Below the pieces are notes generated by a model that had not been told where the DNA came from, searched no databases, and worked only from the letters and a program-made list of their open reading frames with translations. 64,000 nucleotides of DNA from positions 89,439 through 153,438 of the forward strand of contig NZ_JABXKP010000078.1 of NCBI RefSeq assembly GCF_017114985.1. The letters run 5' to 3'. Below, one piece after another: positions 9,182 to 18,639 of the stretch; position 1 is the stretch's first letter, and the number at the start of each line of letters is the position of its first letter. Origin of the DNA: Nostoc sp. JL33 (lineage in GTDB: Bacteria; Cyanobacteriota; Cyanobacteriia; Cyanobacteriales; Nostocaceae). A program made the position numbers and the translations under genes.

Positions 9182-9598
9182 TCAAAACTTACTAACTGTC
9201 ACACTAATACCAGAATCGAGTTTAGGAACCTTGAGATACTCAATTGGCTCAGTACTTTGAGAACTTTGAATATTTGTTGGCTTTTGACATTGCTTAAAGA
9301 AAGCGTCTGGGTTCTTGATGAACTCAAGCGGGTTAATATTTTGGTAGCCTCGCTCCCGCACTAGCGAAATTGATTCAGCAGTTTGTTTTGGATTATTAGT
9401 CTGTCCGATAAAATTACTCCATGTAGTGTTAATCGTGGCTGGTTGCGTCAATAAAACTCCAGCCTGATTGCGATAGTGAAACGGCTCCTTTGCAGCATCG
9501 CCTGTTGTCATGAGAACATTCTCTTGGTTGGCATAGGCACACTGGGGGAGAGCGAGTGCACTAATCACAACGATTAAGGTGATGGAAGAGGATTTCAT
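9182..9598 (-). CDS. Secreted hypothetical protein
   Basis: This 138-residue protein has a clear signal peptide: MKSS, a hydrophobic core (ITLIVVISALALPQC) and an AYA-N cleavage site near residue 23. The mature part is hydrophilic, with SISLVRERGYQNINPLEFIKNPDAFF in the middle, and has no motif I recognise. It presumably resides in the periplasm or outside the cell. Confidence 0.65.
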   Translation of the reverse strand: MKSSSITLIVVISALALPQCAYANQENVLMTTGDAAKEPFHYRNQAGVLLTQPATINTTWSNFIGQTNNPKQTAESISLVRERGYQNINPLEFIKNPDAFFKQCQKPTNIQSSQSTEPIEYLKVPKLDSGISVTVSKF

Positions 9599-9745
9599 AA
9601 TTCAATCTCTTAACATTTAATGTCAGTTTAATAATTACAATTGCCTAGATACAGAAACCCAAAAAATAGCACCCTAGTTTGAGTACCTCAGATTAACACA
9701 GCTAGTAAGAAGTATAGGTAAAGTTCATTAAAAATATAGTGAAGT

Positions 9746-9910
9746 TTAGCCAGATGTAGACTTTTGTCTGGGAGCAGCCAGTTGAGCAACCCATGCTCTA
9801 ACCACGTCGGAATTTGACACTCGCCTGTTATCTGCTTCCTGCTGCAACTGCGCTAACTTATATTCTGTTAACCGTATTAATGGCAGGAGAGAAGAGGGTT
9901 GTAGCCTAGT
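9746..9910 (-). pseudogene. Remnant of a CopG/RHH-type small DNA-binding protein
   Basis: The frame between stops reads …PLIRLTEYKLAQLQQEADNR then RVSNSDVVRAWVAQL, which fits the ribbon-helix-helix pattern (RLTexExxxLxxxAxxxxVSxSxVVRxWI). No ATG, GTG or TTG precedes the RLTEYK start; an ATA codon sits where a start Met would be expected, so the start has probably mutated. The frame ends at TAA (9746-9748). Confidence 0.5.
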
Positions 9911-9935
9911 TTATCTTTCTTCAGATAGTTTGGTT

Positions 9936-10043
9936 TTATTGTGCAAACTTACTTACTAGCCGTTTATCTCTCATGCGTGTTCCCATGCGGTTACAGAGAT
10001 AAGACAACATATATACTGCTCGCAAGTCTTTACAAATTTCATA
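9936..10043 (-). pseudogene. Possible decayed coding fragment upstream of the RHH remnant
   Basis: A 35-codon stop-to-stop frame on the same strand (KDLRAVYMLSYLCNRM then GTRMRDKRLVSKFAQ) has protein-like, basic composition and ends 25 bases before the RHH remnant begins. No family is recognised and no good start is present; it may be chance. Confidence 0.25.
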
Positions 10044-10687
10044 CTAAAATCACACAATCTTAATATTCTCAATTCCGTATCGTTCTTAAAATTAACCATT
10101 ATTCAGAGCAAGAATTAATTGTTGTTGGAAGCTTTTTAAACAGCTTACATAAATATCCGTCCAGTCTTTCCAAGTGTTTATTATAACTGCACAAAGCCTC
10201 ACTCTAAAGTGGTTCTATTGCTTGTAGGCTGGCACAATTACTCTATTCCTTACGCTTAAGCCATTAATTTCTCTTGTCTTTTCACAATCAGCGAATATAC
10301 TGCCATGTATAAATTGTTTGTAAAGTTATTCAATTAAGTCTTTTTACATAATATGATGTTGAGTATTAGATTACTAATCAATACTTGCATCACTAACAAC
10401 ACAAAACTAAGTTAACCAAAAAAAATGGAAAGCCTCTAAATCCGGGAGAAAGTTGTGAGTTATCCTCTTTTTGCTGTCAGGATAGTATCAAGCAATATCA
10501 GCTAATATTGCGATTGATAAAACTATTAGTTTGCTTGAGATATTGAACAACCTCGCCAAAAAGGCATTAGCTGACAATTAACGCAAATATTACCATTGGG
10601 AAGTAGACTACAGTGCTACTGTCAGGAAAATATTGAGAAAAATCTGCTGTAAGTAAATAGTCTTTTTTTATAAAGCTTGTATATATT
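10044..10687. other. Upstream region of the exopolysaccharide cluster
   Basis: About 640 AT-rich bases without a supportable gene. The promoter of the 14-kb cluster must lie here or just before it; no operator stands out. Confidence 0.5.
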
Positions 10688-12892
10688 ATGACGATGGAAT
10701 CTTTACCAAACTTTGAAGAAGTAAATATTCAGAAATACTTAGAAGTTCTTCAACGGCGTTGGCTATCTATAGTAGGAATTTTTGGCATAGCTGTTACCCT
10801 TGGATGCTTGTATGCATTTTCACTAAAACCCTCATACAAGGCAGAAGCAAGTTTGATGATTAAAACAAATCGCTCTTCCTCACTTACAGGGTTAACGCAA
10901 GACATAGGACGCCTGGAAGCTTTGAATGTGAACGACAATCCCCTGGAAACTCAGGTGAGAATTGTTGGTTCAAATCCAGTCATTGAGAAAACAATTAATT
11001 CCCTCAAGCTCAAAGATAGTAAAGGCAAACAGCTGTCGATTCCCGACTTGGCAAAACAACTAAAAATAGAAGGAATCAAAGGCACTGATGTTGTACAACT
11101 TTCTTATAAAGGCAGTAATCCTGAACTGGCTGCCAAAATCGTCAATCAAGTTATCGACAGTTATATCGACCTAAATATTAAGGCTAATCAGAATGAAGCA
11201 CTGACAGCCAAAGAGGTTCTCGTAACGGAAGTACCCAAAGCTGAGGAAATTGTCAGAAGAGCCGAATCAAAACTGCGGCTATTTAAAGAAAAGAATAAAG
11301 TTGTTGTCTTGGGACAAGAAGCAACCGCAGCAGTCGATACGATTTCCAAGTTAGGAAACCAAATTTCTCAAGGTTTGGCTCAACTAGATGATGTCAAAGG
11401 TCGTTTAGAACAGTTACGCACTGAAGCTCAGGTAGATTCACAGCAAGGTGTAATCGCATCTGAATTGAGTCAAGCACCTGGGGTTCAGAAAGTGCTTGCC
11501 CAACTCCAAGAAACAGAAAGCCTACTGGCACTAGAGCGGACTCGTTTTGAACCTGGACACCCTACAATTATTAACTTAGAAGAAAAAGTCGTAGCTCTTA
11601 ATAGCTTGCTAAAAGAGCGGACAGGACAAGTAGCGGGTACAGCGCAGATAACGCCGGGAAGTTTACAGGTTGGACAACTGCGCCAAAGCCTAATTGCAGA
11701 TATTACTCGTGCTCAGGCAGAACGCGTTGGTCTAGAGAGACAAATTGCCACACTCATGCGACAGCAAGATGCCTACATCAAACGAGCAAATAATTTGCCA
11801 AGGCTAGAACAGAGCCAACGAGAGTTAGAACGGAAGTTGCAAGCAGCTCAAACGACTTACGAAACACTTTTAAAGAAACGCCAAGAAATTGATATTGCAC
11901 AGAACCAAAAAATTCCTAATGCTCGTGTCATTTCCTATGCCTTAATTCCCGATAAAGCAGAAGGTCCCCGCAAAATCCTGTTTATTGTTGGTGGAGGAGG
12001 AGTTGGTCTTTTCTTAGGTATCATTGTTGCCTTTAGTTTAGACTTGATAGACCGCTCGGTGAAGACGGTCAAAGAAGCCAAAGAAGTCTTGAAATACAGT
12101 GTTTTGGGAGTGATTCCCACACAAGCTAGAAACGGGAAAGCTCATACTTCTATAGCAGGACTCGATAGACCTATTCCCAAAATCATTGGCAGAGATATTC
12201 CTTACTTCCCTGTTGGTAACGCATATCAAATACTACAAGTGAACTTGAAGTTCCTCCGTTCTGATAAACCGCTCAAAAGCATTGTAGTTACAAGTTCCGT
12301 TGCCAAAGAAGGAAAGTCTGACGTATCTGCAAATTTAGCTGTGACTATGGCTCAGTCCGGGCGTCGGGTGTTGTTGGTGGATGCAGATATGCGTCATCCC
12401 ATACAGCATCATATCTGGGGGCTAACAAATGCGATCGGACTAAGTAATGTCATTGCCGGCCAAGTTTCTTTAGATGCAGCTGTGCAAGAAGTGATGCCTA
12501 ATCTGGAGGTTCTTAGTTCGGGAGTTTTGCCTCCCAATCCAGTAGCAATGCTAGATTCTCAACGCATGGCAACATTAATTAGTAACTTTGGGAGAGATTA
12601 CGACTTAGTAATTTTTGATACTCCACCTCTCTCAGGAATAGCAGATGCTGCTGTTTTAAGTACCCTCACTGACGGTATGTTATTAGTCGTTCGCCCTGGA
12701 GTGGTTGACTTGAACAGCGCGAATGCAGCTAAAGAGTTTTTAACTCAGTCAGGTCAGAAGGTGTTAGGCATAGTCATCAATGGTGTAAATACTAAAAATG
12801 AACCTAAGAATTATTTTGGTGACACCAAAAAACAACAAATCGAACAAGATTTAGTATCTAGCAGCTTAACAAAATTTTCCAAAGAGCGTTAA
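10688..12892 (+). CDS. Exopolysaccharide chain-length regulator / BY-kinase (Wzc/GumC-like)
   Basis: This 734-residue inner-membrane protein has the Wzz/PCP layout: one membrane helix at about 25-45, a long periplasmic coiled-coil region with the GumC-type segment, a second membrane helix at about 426-448, and a cytoplasmic tyrosine-kinase domain. The kinase shows Walker A (KEGKSD, residues 540-545), Walker A' (VLLVDAD, ending at D565) and Walker B (VIFDTPP, D644). The usual Ser/Thr after GKS is Asp. The C-terminal tail has almost no tyrosines, so the Tyr cluster used for autophosphorylation in Wzc is missing. It opens the cluster and probably sets polymer length with the Wzy-like polymerase. 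The first ATG (MTMES) was taken. Confidence 0.92.
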   Translation: MTMESLPNFEEVNIQKYLEVLQRRWLSIVGIFGIAVTLGCLYAFSLKPSYKAEASLMIKTNRSSSLTGLTQDIGRLEALNVNDNPLETQVRIVGSNPVIEKTINSLKLKDSKGKQLSIPDLAKQLKIEGIKGTDVVQLSYKGSNPELAAKIVNQVIDSYIDLNIKANQNEALTAKEVLVTEVPKAEEIVRRAESKLRLFKEKNKVVVLGQEATAAVDTISKLGNQISQGLAQLDDVKGRLEQLRTEAQVDSQQGVIASELSQAPGVQKVLAQLQETESLLALERTRFEPGHPTIINLEEKVVALNSLLKERTGQVAGTAQITPGSLQVGQLRQSLIADITRAQAERVGLERQIATLMRQQDAYIKRANNLPRLEQSQRELERKLQAAQTTYETLLKKRQEIDIAQNQKIPNARVISYALIPDKAEGPRKILFIVGGGGVGLFLGIIVAFSLDLIDRSVKTVKEAKEVLKYSVLGVIPTQARNGKAHTSIAGLDRPIPKIIGRDIPYFPVGNAYQILQVNLKFLRSDKPLKSIVVTSSVAKEGKSDVSANLAVTMAQSGRRVLLVDADMRHPIQHHIWGLTNAIGLSNVIAGQVSLDAAVQEVMPNLEVLSSGVLPPNPVAMLDSQRMATLISNFGRDYDLVIFDTPPLSGIADAAVLSTLTDGMLLVVRPGVVDLNSANAAKEFLTQSGQKVLGIVINGVNTKNEPKNYFGDTKKQQIEQDLVSSSLTKFSKER

Positions 12893-12967
12893 GTTCTCCT
12901 CTGGATTGCAAAAGCGACCCTGACTACAACGATCTAAACCAAATTTTTTGACTGTAGGACTAAATTA

Positions 12968-13909
12968 ATGACATTAAGCAAAAATCTCAAGCAATTCGTA
13001 AAATCAAATACTCCATTAGCTAAATGGAAAGGCTCTCTTTATACAAAGGCAATAATTCTCAAAAATTATGTAAAAAATTATGATATATATCAGCAAATTT
13101 TATCTCCCCAACAGAGTAATGAATTAGTTAGCAATCTTATTAAAGATACTAAACCTTTTATGATTACTCGCTTTGGTAGCACAGAAGCTTATTGTGTGCA
13201 TGAATACCTAAAAGGAGGTTACAAGGGTTCTATATTCGAGTCGATGTCTAATGATTCTGGTTTTTTCCCAGTAGATGGAAAACATTTAGATCGATTTAGT
13301 CAACTTTTTCTAGAATCGTCAAAATCTATAGATACTCTGGGAGTATGGCTTCAAATTGGAGAGCCGGAAATTATCAGAAATTCTTGCCGAAAAGCTTCTT
13401 TTGTGGAATTAAATACACTTGAACCTTATTATCACAACGACCCTTGGAGCAAGAATCTTGAAGGAAAAAAGGTTTTAGTCATTCATCCTTTTGCAGAAAC
13501 AATTTTATCACAATATAAAAACCATAGGAAGTTAATTTTTGAAAACCAAAATATTCTGCCCGAATTTGAACTAATTCCCTTCAAAGCAGTTCAGTCTCTG
13601 GCTGGAACTCAAACCCAGTTCAATACTTGGTTTGATGCTTATGATTGGATGTGTAATAAGATTAAAGATCAAGATTTTGACATAGCTATTATCGGATGTG
13701 GTGCTTATGGACTTCCATTAGCTGCTTACATTAAATCTCTGGGTAAACAGGCTGTACATCTTGGAGGGTCAACTCAAATTCTTTTTGGAATTAAAGGCAA
13801 CCGTTGGGATAAAATTCCATTTTTTCAGTCTCTTTATAATGAATACTGGGTGAGGTGTAGACCTGATGATATTCCTACAAGTTCCTCAAAATATCCAGCG
13901 TATTGGTAA
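12968..13909 (+). CDS. Putative glycosyltransferase (GT-D-like) of the polysaccharide cluster
   Basis: This 313-residue soluble protein lies 75 bases after the kinase gene. MITRFGSTEAYCVHEYL (from about residue 60) recalls the RFGDGE motif of GT-D-fold transferases, and the C-terminal half has IIGCGAYGLPLAAYIKSLGK and HLGGSTQILFGIKG, a Rossmann-like pattern seen in proteins of polysaccharide loci. The match is partial, so glycosyltransferase activity is an inference from motif and position. DNA is AT-rich compared with housekeeping neighbours. Confidence 0.55.
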   Translation: MTLSKNLKQFVKSNTPLAKWKGSLYTKAIILKNYVKNYDIYQQILSPQQSNELVSNLIKDTKPFMITRFGSTEAYCVHEYLKGGYKGSIFESMSNDSGFFPVDGKHLDRFSQLFLESSKSIDTLGVWLQIGEPEIIRNSCRKASFVELNTLEPYYHNDPWSKNLEGKKVLVIHPFAETILSQYKNHRKLIFENQNILPEFELIPFKAVQSLAGTQTQFNTWFDAYDWMCNKIKDQDFDIAIIGCGAYGLPLAAYIKSLGKQAVHLGGSTQILFGIKGNRWDKIPFFQSLYNEYWVRCRPDDIPTSSSKYPAYW

Positions 13910-13975
13910 TTCTAGGTTTTCAAAAGTATCTACTTTCTCTTTTGTTCAGTACCGAGGCATTAAGCACCACTTTAT

Positions 13976-14992
13976 ATGAATAAAAATAAAATCAAAACAT
14001 CTTGTTTAATTAATAACTACAATTACGCTGAATTTCTCTCAGAAGCAATTGTTAGCGCTTTAAATCAAACAGTTAAATTTGATGAAATTATTATAGTTGA
14101 TGATGCATCCACAGATAATTCTCTGGAAGTCATCACTAGATTTACTCAATTAGCTAATGTAAAATCTATCTTGAAAGAAAAAAACCAAGGACAATTATCA
14201 TCCTTTAATGAAGGTTTTTTAGCTGCAACTGGGGACATTATATTTTTTTTAGACGCGGATGATATTTATGAACCTCAATATTTAGAAACTGCCCTAAATT
14301 TTTATAATAGACATACTGAATGTGATTTCCTTTTTTGTGCGTATAAAAAATTTGGGGCAGTAGAAGAAACATTTCAAGCTGATGCTGTTGATTTAGATTT
14401 GGGTTATTCAGTAATCAGAACTTTATATAGTGGTGAATGGATTGGCTCCATAACTTCAACATTATCAATGCGTAAAGAAATAATCAGAAAAATTTTGCCT
14501 ATTCCAAATATAGAAGATTGGCGTGTCCGGGCTGATGACTGCCTAGTATGGGGAGCTTCTTTGGTAGGGGCTAAAAAGTTTTATATGTCTAAACCTTTAG
14601 TCATGTATAGAATACATAAAAATAATCAGTATCATAACAAGAATTTTTTAGACATAGACAACAACTATGAATACAAGAGATTCTGGAAACGTAATTCCTT
14701 ATTTAATTACATCCTGCAAAAAAATAATTTTAGTTTACCGTTATTATTGGCTTTCACTTCTCTGAATGAGTTAAAAACAATACCATATCCACAAGTTGAA
14801 GATTTTATTTCATATTTTAAAATCATATTTTTGTTTGAATACAACTTTTTTTGGAAAATAAAGGGCATCGTTTTCTTATTTAGCTATTTTTTGACAAATT
14901 TGATCGGTGGGAAATTCAAAATTGCGATAAATAATGTGAAATCCTGGATAAACCCACGTTATTTTGTACCTTGTAAAAAAATTGCCCGATAG
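13976..14992 (+). CDS. Family 2 glycosyltransferase
   Basis: This 338-residue GT-A enzyme has the nucleotide-sugar motifs VDDASTDNS (residues 41-49) and FFLDADD (90-96), followed by an acceptor domain and a hydrophobic C-terminal stretch (about 275-320) that could anchor it to the membrane. It probably adds one sugar to the lipid-linked repeat unit; the donor is unknown. The gene is strikingly AT-rich and has no HIP1 site, which suggests transfer of this part of the cluster. Confidence 0.88.
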   Translation: MNKNKIKTSCLINNYNYAEFLSEAIVSALNQTVKFDEIIIVDDASTDNSLEVITRFTQLANVKSILKEKNQGQLSSFNEGFLAATGDIIFFLDADDIYEPQYLETALNFYNRHTECDFLFCAYKKFGAVEETFQADAVDLDLGYSVIRTLYSGEWIGSITSTLSMRKEIIRKILPIPNIEDWRVRADDCLVWGASLVGAKKFYMSKPLVMYRIHKNNQYHNKNFLDIDNNYEYKRFWKRNSLFNYILQKNNFSLPLLLAFTSLNELKTIPYPQVEDFISYFKIIFLFEYNFFWKIKGIVFLFSYFLTNLIGGKFKIAINNVKSWINPRYFVPCKKIAR

Positions 14993-15038
14993 AGCTTGAT
15001 AGGGATAGAAAATGTCAGATGATTAATTCCTCAAAATA

Positions 15039-16361
15039 ATGTTAAGTAAATTAAAAATTAAAAACTTATCAAAATTTAAATCTCGTTCTGGGCTGCGTGC
15101 AATTATTGCCAATACAGGCTGGTTGTTTGCTGACCGCATTCTACGTATGGGTGCAAGCTTGGTCGTAGGAGTATGGGTAGCGCGCTACTTAGGAGTACAG
15201 CAATATGGTCTTTTTAACTATGCTTTAGCTTTTGTTAGCTTATTTAGCCCAATTTTCACTCTCGGACTGGACGACGTAGTAGTTCGCCATATTGTCCGTC
15301 AATCATCTAACAAAGAGGAAATTTTAGGAACCACTTTTTGGCTAAAATTTCTGGGTGGAATTGCTTCTGTCTTATTGGCAGTTAGCACTATGTTTTTCTT
15401 AGGTGAGCATGAAACACTGAAGATATGGCTAGTTGCAATTTTAGGAATGGCAGGAATTTTTAGGGCTACTGATACTATTGAAGTTTGGTTTCAATCGCAG
15501 GTGCAGTCAAAATACACTGTGATCGCTAAAAACACAGCGTTTATCCTAAATAGTGTCATCAAAATAGCGCTAATTTTAACAAAAGCACCATTGTTAGCTT
15601 TTGCTTGGGTAACATTAGCAGAATTTGCGATGAGTGCAATTGGCTTGCTGATTGTTTACCAAGTCAAAGGGTCTTCGTTGTGGTTATGGCGTTGGAGTTT
15701 CTCTGCTGCTAAAACTCTTCTGAAAGAGAGTTTACCTCTAATTTTTTCGGGGTTCGCTATCCTGATTTATATGAGAATAGATCAGGTGATGTTAGGTCAA
15801 ATGATCGGAAATAGTGAGGTTGGAATTTATTCTGCTGCTGTCCGTATTTCTGAAATTTGGTATTTTATTCCGGGAGCTATTGTTTCTTCTGTTGCTCCTT
15901 CGATTTACGCAGCTAAGGAAAAATCAGAAAGTCTTTACTATCAGCGAATAGGAAAATTACTCAGTCTAATGACATGTATATCTTTTGCAATCGCTCTTCC
16001 ACTGACATTCCTATCTGACAAGATAATTATGGTGATGTTTGGAAGTGGATATGCAGAAGCAGGAACAATATTAGCAGTTCATATTTGGACTTCCTTATTT
16101 GTATTCATGGGTCTTGCAACATCACCTTGGTTTATTGCTGAAGGTTTAAACCACGTTTCTTTAGGTAAGACTTTATTTGGGGCAATACTAAATATTATTC
16201 TGAATTTATTACTTATTCCTAAATATGCGGGACTTGGGGCTGCGATCGCAACAATAATATCTCAAGCTGCTGCTACTTTTCTATGCAACGCATTTGATTC
16301 AAGAACACAAAAAATATTTAAGATTCAGGTGCGATCGCTTCTTCCTTTTTACAAATATTGA
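15039..16361 (+). CDS. Polysaccharide flippase (Wzx/RfbX-like)
   Basis: This 440-residue protein is hydrophobic throughout, with about 12 membrane segments, and starts with the typical NTGWLFADRILRMGASLVVGVWVARYLG of the polysaccharide-export branch of the MATE-like superfamily. It flips lipid-linked repeat units to the periplasmic face of the plasma membrane. The presence of Wzx with a Wzy-like protein and Wzc marks a Wzy-dependent pathway. A HIP1 site lies at the 3' end. Confidence 0.92.
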   Translation: MLSKLKIKNLSKFKSRSGLRAIIANTGWLFADRILRMGASLVVGVWVARYLGVQQYGLFNYALAFVSLFSPIFTLGLDDVVVRHIVRQSSNKEEILGTTFWLKFLGGIASVLLAVSTMFFLGEHETLKIWLVAILGMAGIFRATDTIEVWFQSQVQSKYTVIAKNTAFILNSVIKIALILTKAPLLAFAWVTLAEFAMSAIGLLIVYQVKGSSLWLWRWSFSAAKTLLKESLPLIFSGFAILIYMRIDQVMLGQMIGNSEVGIYSAAVRISEIWYFIPGAIVSSVAPSIYAAKEKSESLYYQRIGKLLSLMTCISFAIALPLTFLSDKIIMVMFGSGYAEAGTILAVHIWTSLFVFMGLATSPWFIAEGLNHVSLGKTLFGAILNIILNLLLIPKYAGLGAAIATIISQAAATFLCNAFDSRTQKIFKIQVRSLLPFYKY

Positions 16362-16412
16362 TCGTTCTTTCCTAACCTTTATATATCAAGCACATTAGCC
16401 AAATTAATCAAA

Positions 16413-17339
16413 ATGCAAACACCAGTAACTTTTATTATTTTCAAGCGCCCACAAATAACAGAGAAAGTTTTTGAAGCTATTCGCCAAGCCAAGCCAACAA
16501 AACTTTTTGTAATTGCAGATGGGCCCCGCAATGACCGCGAAGGTGAGGCAGAAAAGTGTCAAGCAACTCGCGCAATTATTGAGAGAGTTGATTGGGACTG
16601 CGAAGTTATCAAGAATTATTCTAATATCAACTTAGGTTGTGCAAAACGAGTATCTAGTGGTTTAGATTGGGTATTTAATAATGTTGAAGAGACAATTATT
16701 TTAGAAGATGATTGTATCCCTCAACCAACATTTTTCAGATTTAGTGAAGAACTGCTAGAAAAATATAGAAACGATACCAGAGTTGCCACAATCTCTGCTC
16801 AAAATCTTCAATTCGGACGAAAACGGACAAATTACAGTTACTATTTTTCTCGCTACAACCACTGCTGGGGTTGGGCAAGTTGGAGACGTGCTTGGCAGCA
16901 TTATGATTTGACCATCAAACTCTGGAAAGAGGTACAAGCAGAAAATCTTTTACATGATATTCTTGTAGACCCAAAAGCAGTAAGCTATTGGCAACGAATA
17001 TTTGAGTCTGTTTATAACAATCCTACAGGTATAACCTGGGATTACCAATGGACATTTGCTTGCTGGATGCAGGGTAGCTTAAGCATTATTCCCAACGTAA
17101 ATTTAATCTCTAATGTTGGTGTTGGTGCAGACGCAACTCATTTCACTTCCACCCAAGAATTTTCTTTTATCAATATGTCGATGCAAGCAATGGAATTTCC
17201 CTTAAAACATCCACCGTTTATTGTGAGGAATATAGAGGCAGATAATTTTACGCAGAAAACAGTCTTTAAAGCAACTGCATTGGATATTTTTAAAGAGGAA
17301 GTGAAAAAAAGATTGAATTACTCAACGATCCAAAAATAG
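16413..17339 (+). CDS. GNT-I-like glycosyltransferase (legacy name HlpA-like)
   Basis: This 308-residue protein starts TPVTFIIFKRPQITEKVFEAI with FVIADGPR, then an acidic ILEDDCIPQPTFF (about residues 95-107) that fits a DxD-type metal site. The HCWGWASWRRAW signature follows (about 148-160). This set is typical of a GT-A family in bacterial polysaccharide clusters that older cyanobacterial annotations call hemolytic protein HlpA-like; a haemolytic role is not supported by the motifs. Confidence 0.8.
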   Translation: MQTPVTFIIFKRPQITEKVFEAIRQAKPTKLFVIADGPRNDREGEAEKCQATRAIIERVDWDCEVIKNYSNINLGCAKRVSSGLDWVFNNVEETIILEDDCIPQPTFFRFSEELLEKYRNDTRVATISAQNLQFGRKRTNYSYYFSRYNHCWGWASWRRAWQHYDLTIKLWKEVQAENLLHDILVDPKAVSYWQRIFESVYNNPTGITWDYQWTFACWMQGSLSIIPNVNLISNVGVGADATHFTSTQEFSFINMSMQAMEFPLKHPPFIVRNIEADNFTQKTVFKATALDIFKEEVKKRLNYSTIQK

Positions 17340-17367
17340 TTATGTATGTAGTAAATTAACAAATTAA

Positions 17368-18597
17368 ATGTCAGCGATGAAGGTAAAATTAACAGAAAAA
17401 ATATTAACTATCTTGCTATTATTCATTGCTGTAGGGGCATTAACAATACACCCTGCACAAGAAGTTTCCATGTCTACCCTTGGAGGCGATAAGCTAGATA
17501 CTTTGTTCAATATAGTTTCATATTTAATTCTATTTTATTTCCTAATTTTATACTGGAAAGGTTTTATTTATGTAGCTACCAGAAGTCCATTAGAATTTTT
17601 ATTACTAGCAATAGTTATATTTTCTATCTTGTGGTCAGAAGACCTACATTCTAGTCTGATTTATATAAAAGGGCTAATCCGAATATATTTGATTGCAATC
17701 TATTTGGCGATGCGCTATTCCCTTAGAGAACAAATGAGGCTAATAGCTTGGGCGCTTGGTGCAGCTGCATTATTATCTATGATATTCTCTGCATTCATAC
17801 CAGGTTATATTCACAAATCACCTGAATTACTAGATATGTGGAGCGGAATTTATGGTCATAAAAATGAATTAGGTTACATGATGAATTGGAGTGCAGGAGT
17901 TTTTTTACATCTTGCCCTTAGTAGCTATCGATATCGCTGGTTGATGTGGGCATTATGTGGGTTATCTATATGTCTAATTATCCTCACACGTTCAACAACA
18001 TCTTTGGCAATCTTATTGACAATGATATTACTTTTGCCTTTCTACCAATCCTTTAGAAAGACTAATTATAAATTACAAGTTATTATGATTACTTCAGCTT
18101 TAATGTTCCTGATTATTTTTTCAATGTTACTGATCAATAATGCCGAAACTATAGTTGGTACTTCTGGTAAAGACCTTACCTTAAATGGACGCTCTGACCT
18201 CTGGGAGCTAGTGATGCCCAAGGTTTTGGAAAGACCTTGGCTAGGTTATGGATATTCCGCATTTTGGACTAGTAATGCTGCATCTAAACTGAGAGCCACT
18301 TATGATTGGGCAAGTAATGCTCACAATGGTTTTTTAGAACTATTGCTAGAATTAGGATTCTTAGGTTTTCTGACTTTTGCGGTAGGGTTTATCCGGTTCT
18401 TTGTAATGGCATTGACTCGAATTGTTTCTGTCGCCAAAAAACCGGAAGATTATTGGCCAATGCAGATACTCGTTCTCATCGTCATAGTCAATTTCTCAGA
18501 AGCAAGATTATTAACTCCCGGTTGGAATTGGTTGATGTATGTCACAACATCTCTATCTCTGACTCTTAGTTATCAGAGGACACCAATATTTAAATAG
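17368..18597 (+). CDS. O-antigen ligase / polymerase family protein (Wzy/ExoQ-like)
   Basis: This 409-residue protein has about ten membrane segments. It shows the conserved periplasmic-loop features of the WaaL/Wzy superfamily: GHKNELGYMMNW near residue 165, LNGRSDLWE near 270, and AHNGFLELLLELGFLG near 312. It probably polymerises the flipped repeat units; ligase activity cannot be told from polymerase by sequence. It sits just after a transferase and shares the AT-rich composition. Confidence 0.85.
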   Translation: MSAMKVKLTEKILTILLLFIAVGALTIHPAQEVSMSTLGGDKLDTLFNIVSYLILFYFLILYWKGFIYVATRSPLEFLLLAIVIFSILWSEDLHSSLIYIKGLIRIYLIAIYLAMRYSLREQMRLIAWALGAAALLSMIFSAFIPGYIHKSPELLDMWSGIYGHKNELGYMMNWSAGVFLHLALSSYRYRWLMWALCGLSICLIILTRSTTSLAILLTMILLLPFYQSFRKTNYKLQVIMITSALMFLIIFSMLLINNAETIVGTSGKDLTLNGRSDLWELVMPKVLERPWLGYGYSAFWTSNAASKLRATYDWASNAHNGFLELLLELGFLGFLTFAVGFIRFFVMALTRIVSVAKKPEDYWPMQILVLIVIVNFSEARLLTPGWNWLMYVTTSLSLTLSYQRTPIFK

Positions 18598-18639
18598 GTA
18601 AATAGTTTACATACTTGCATAATTGAAAGGAGAAAAAGC

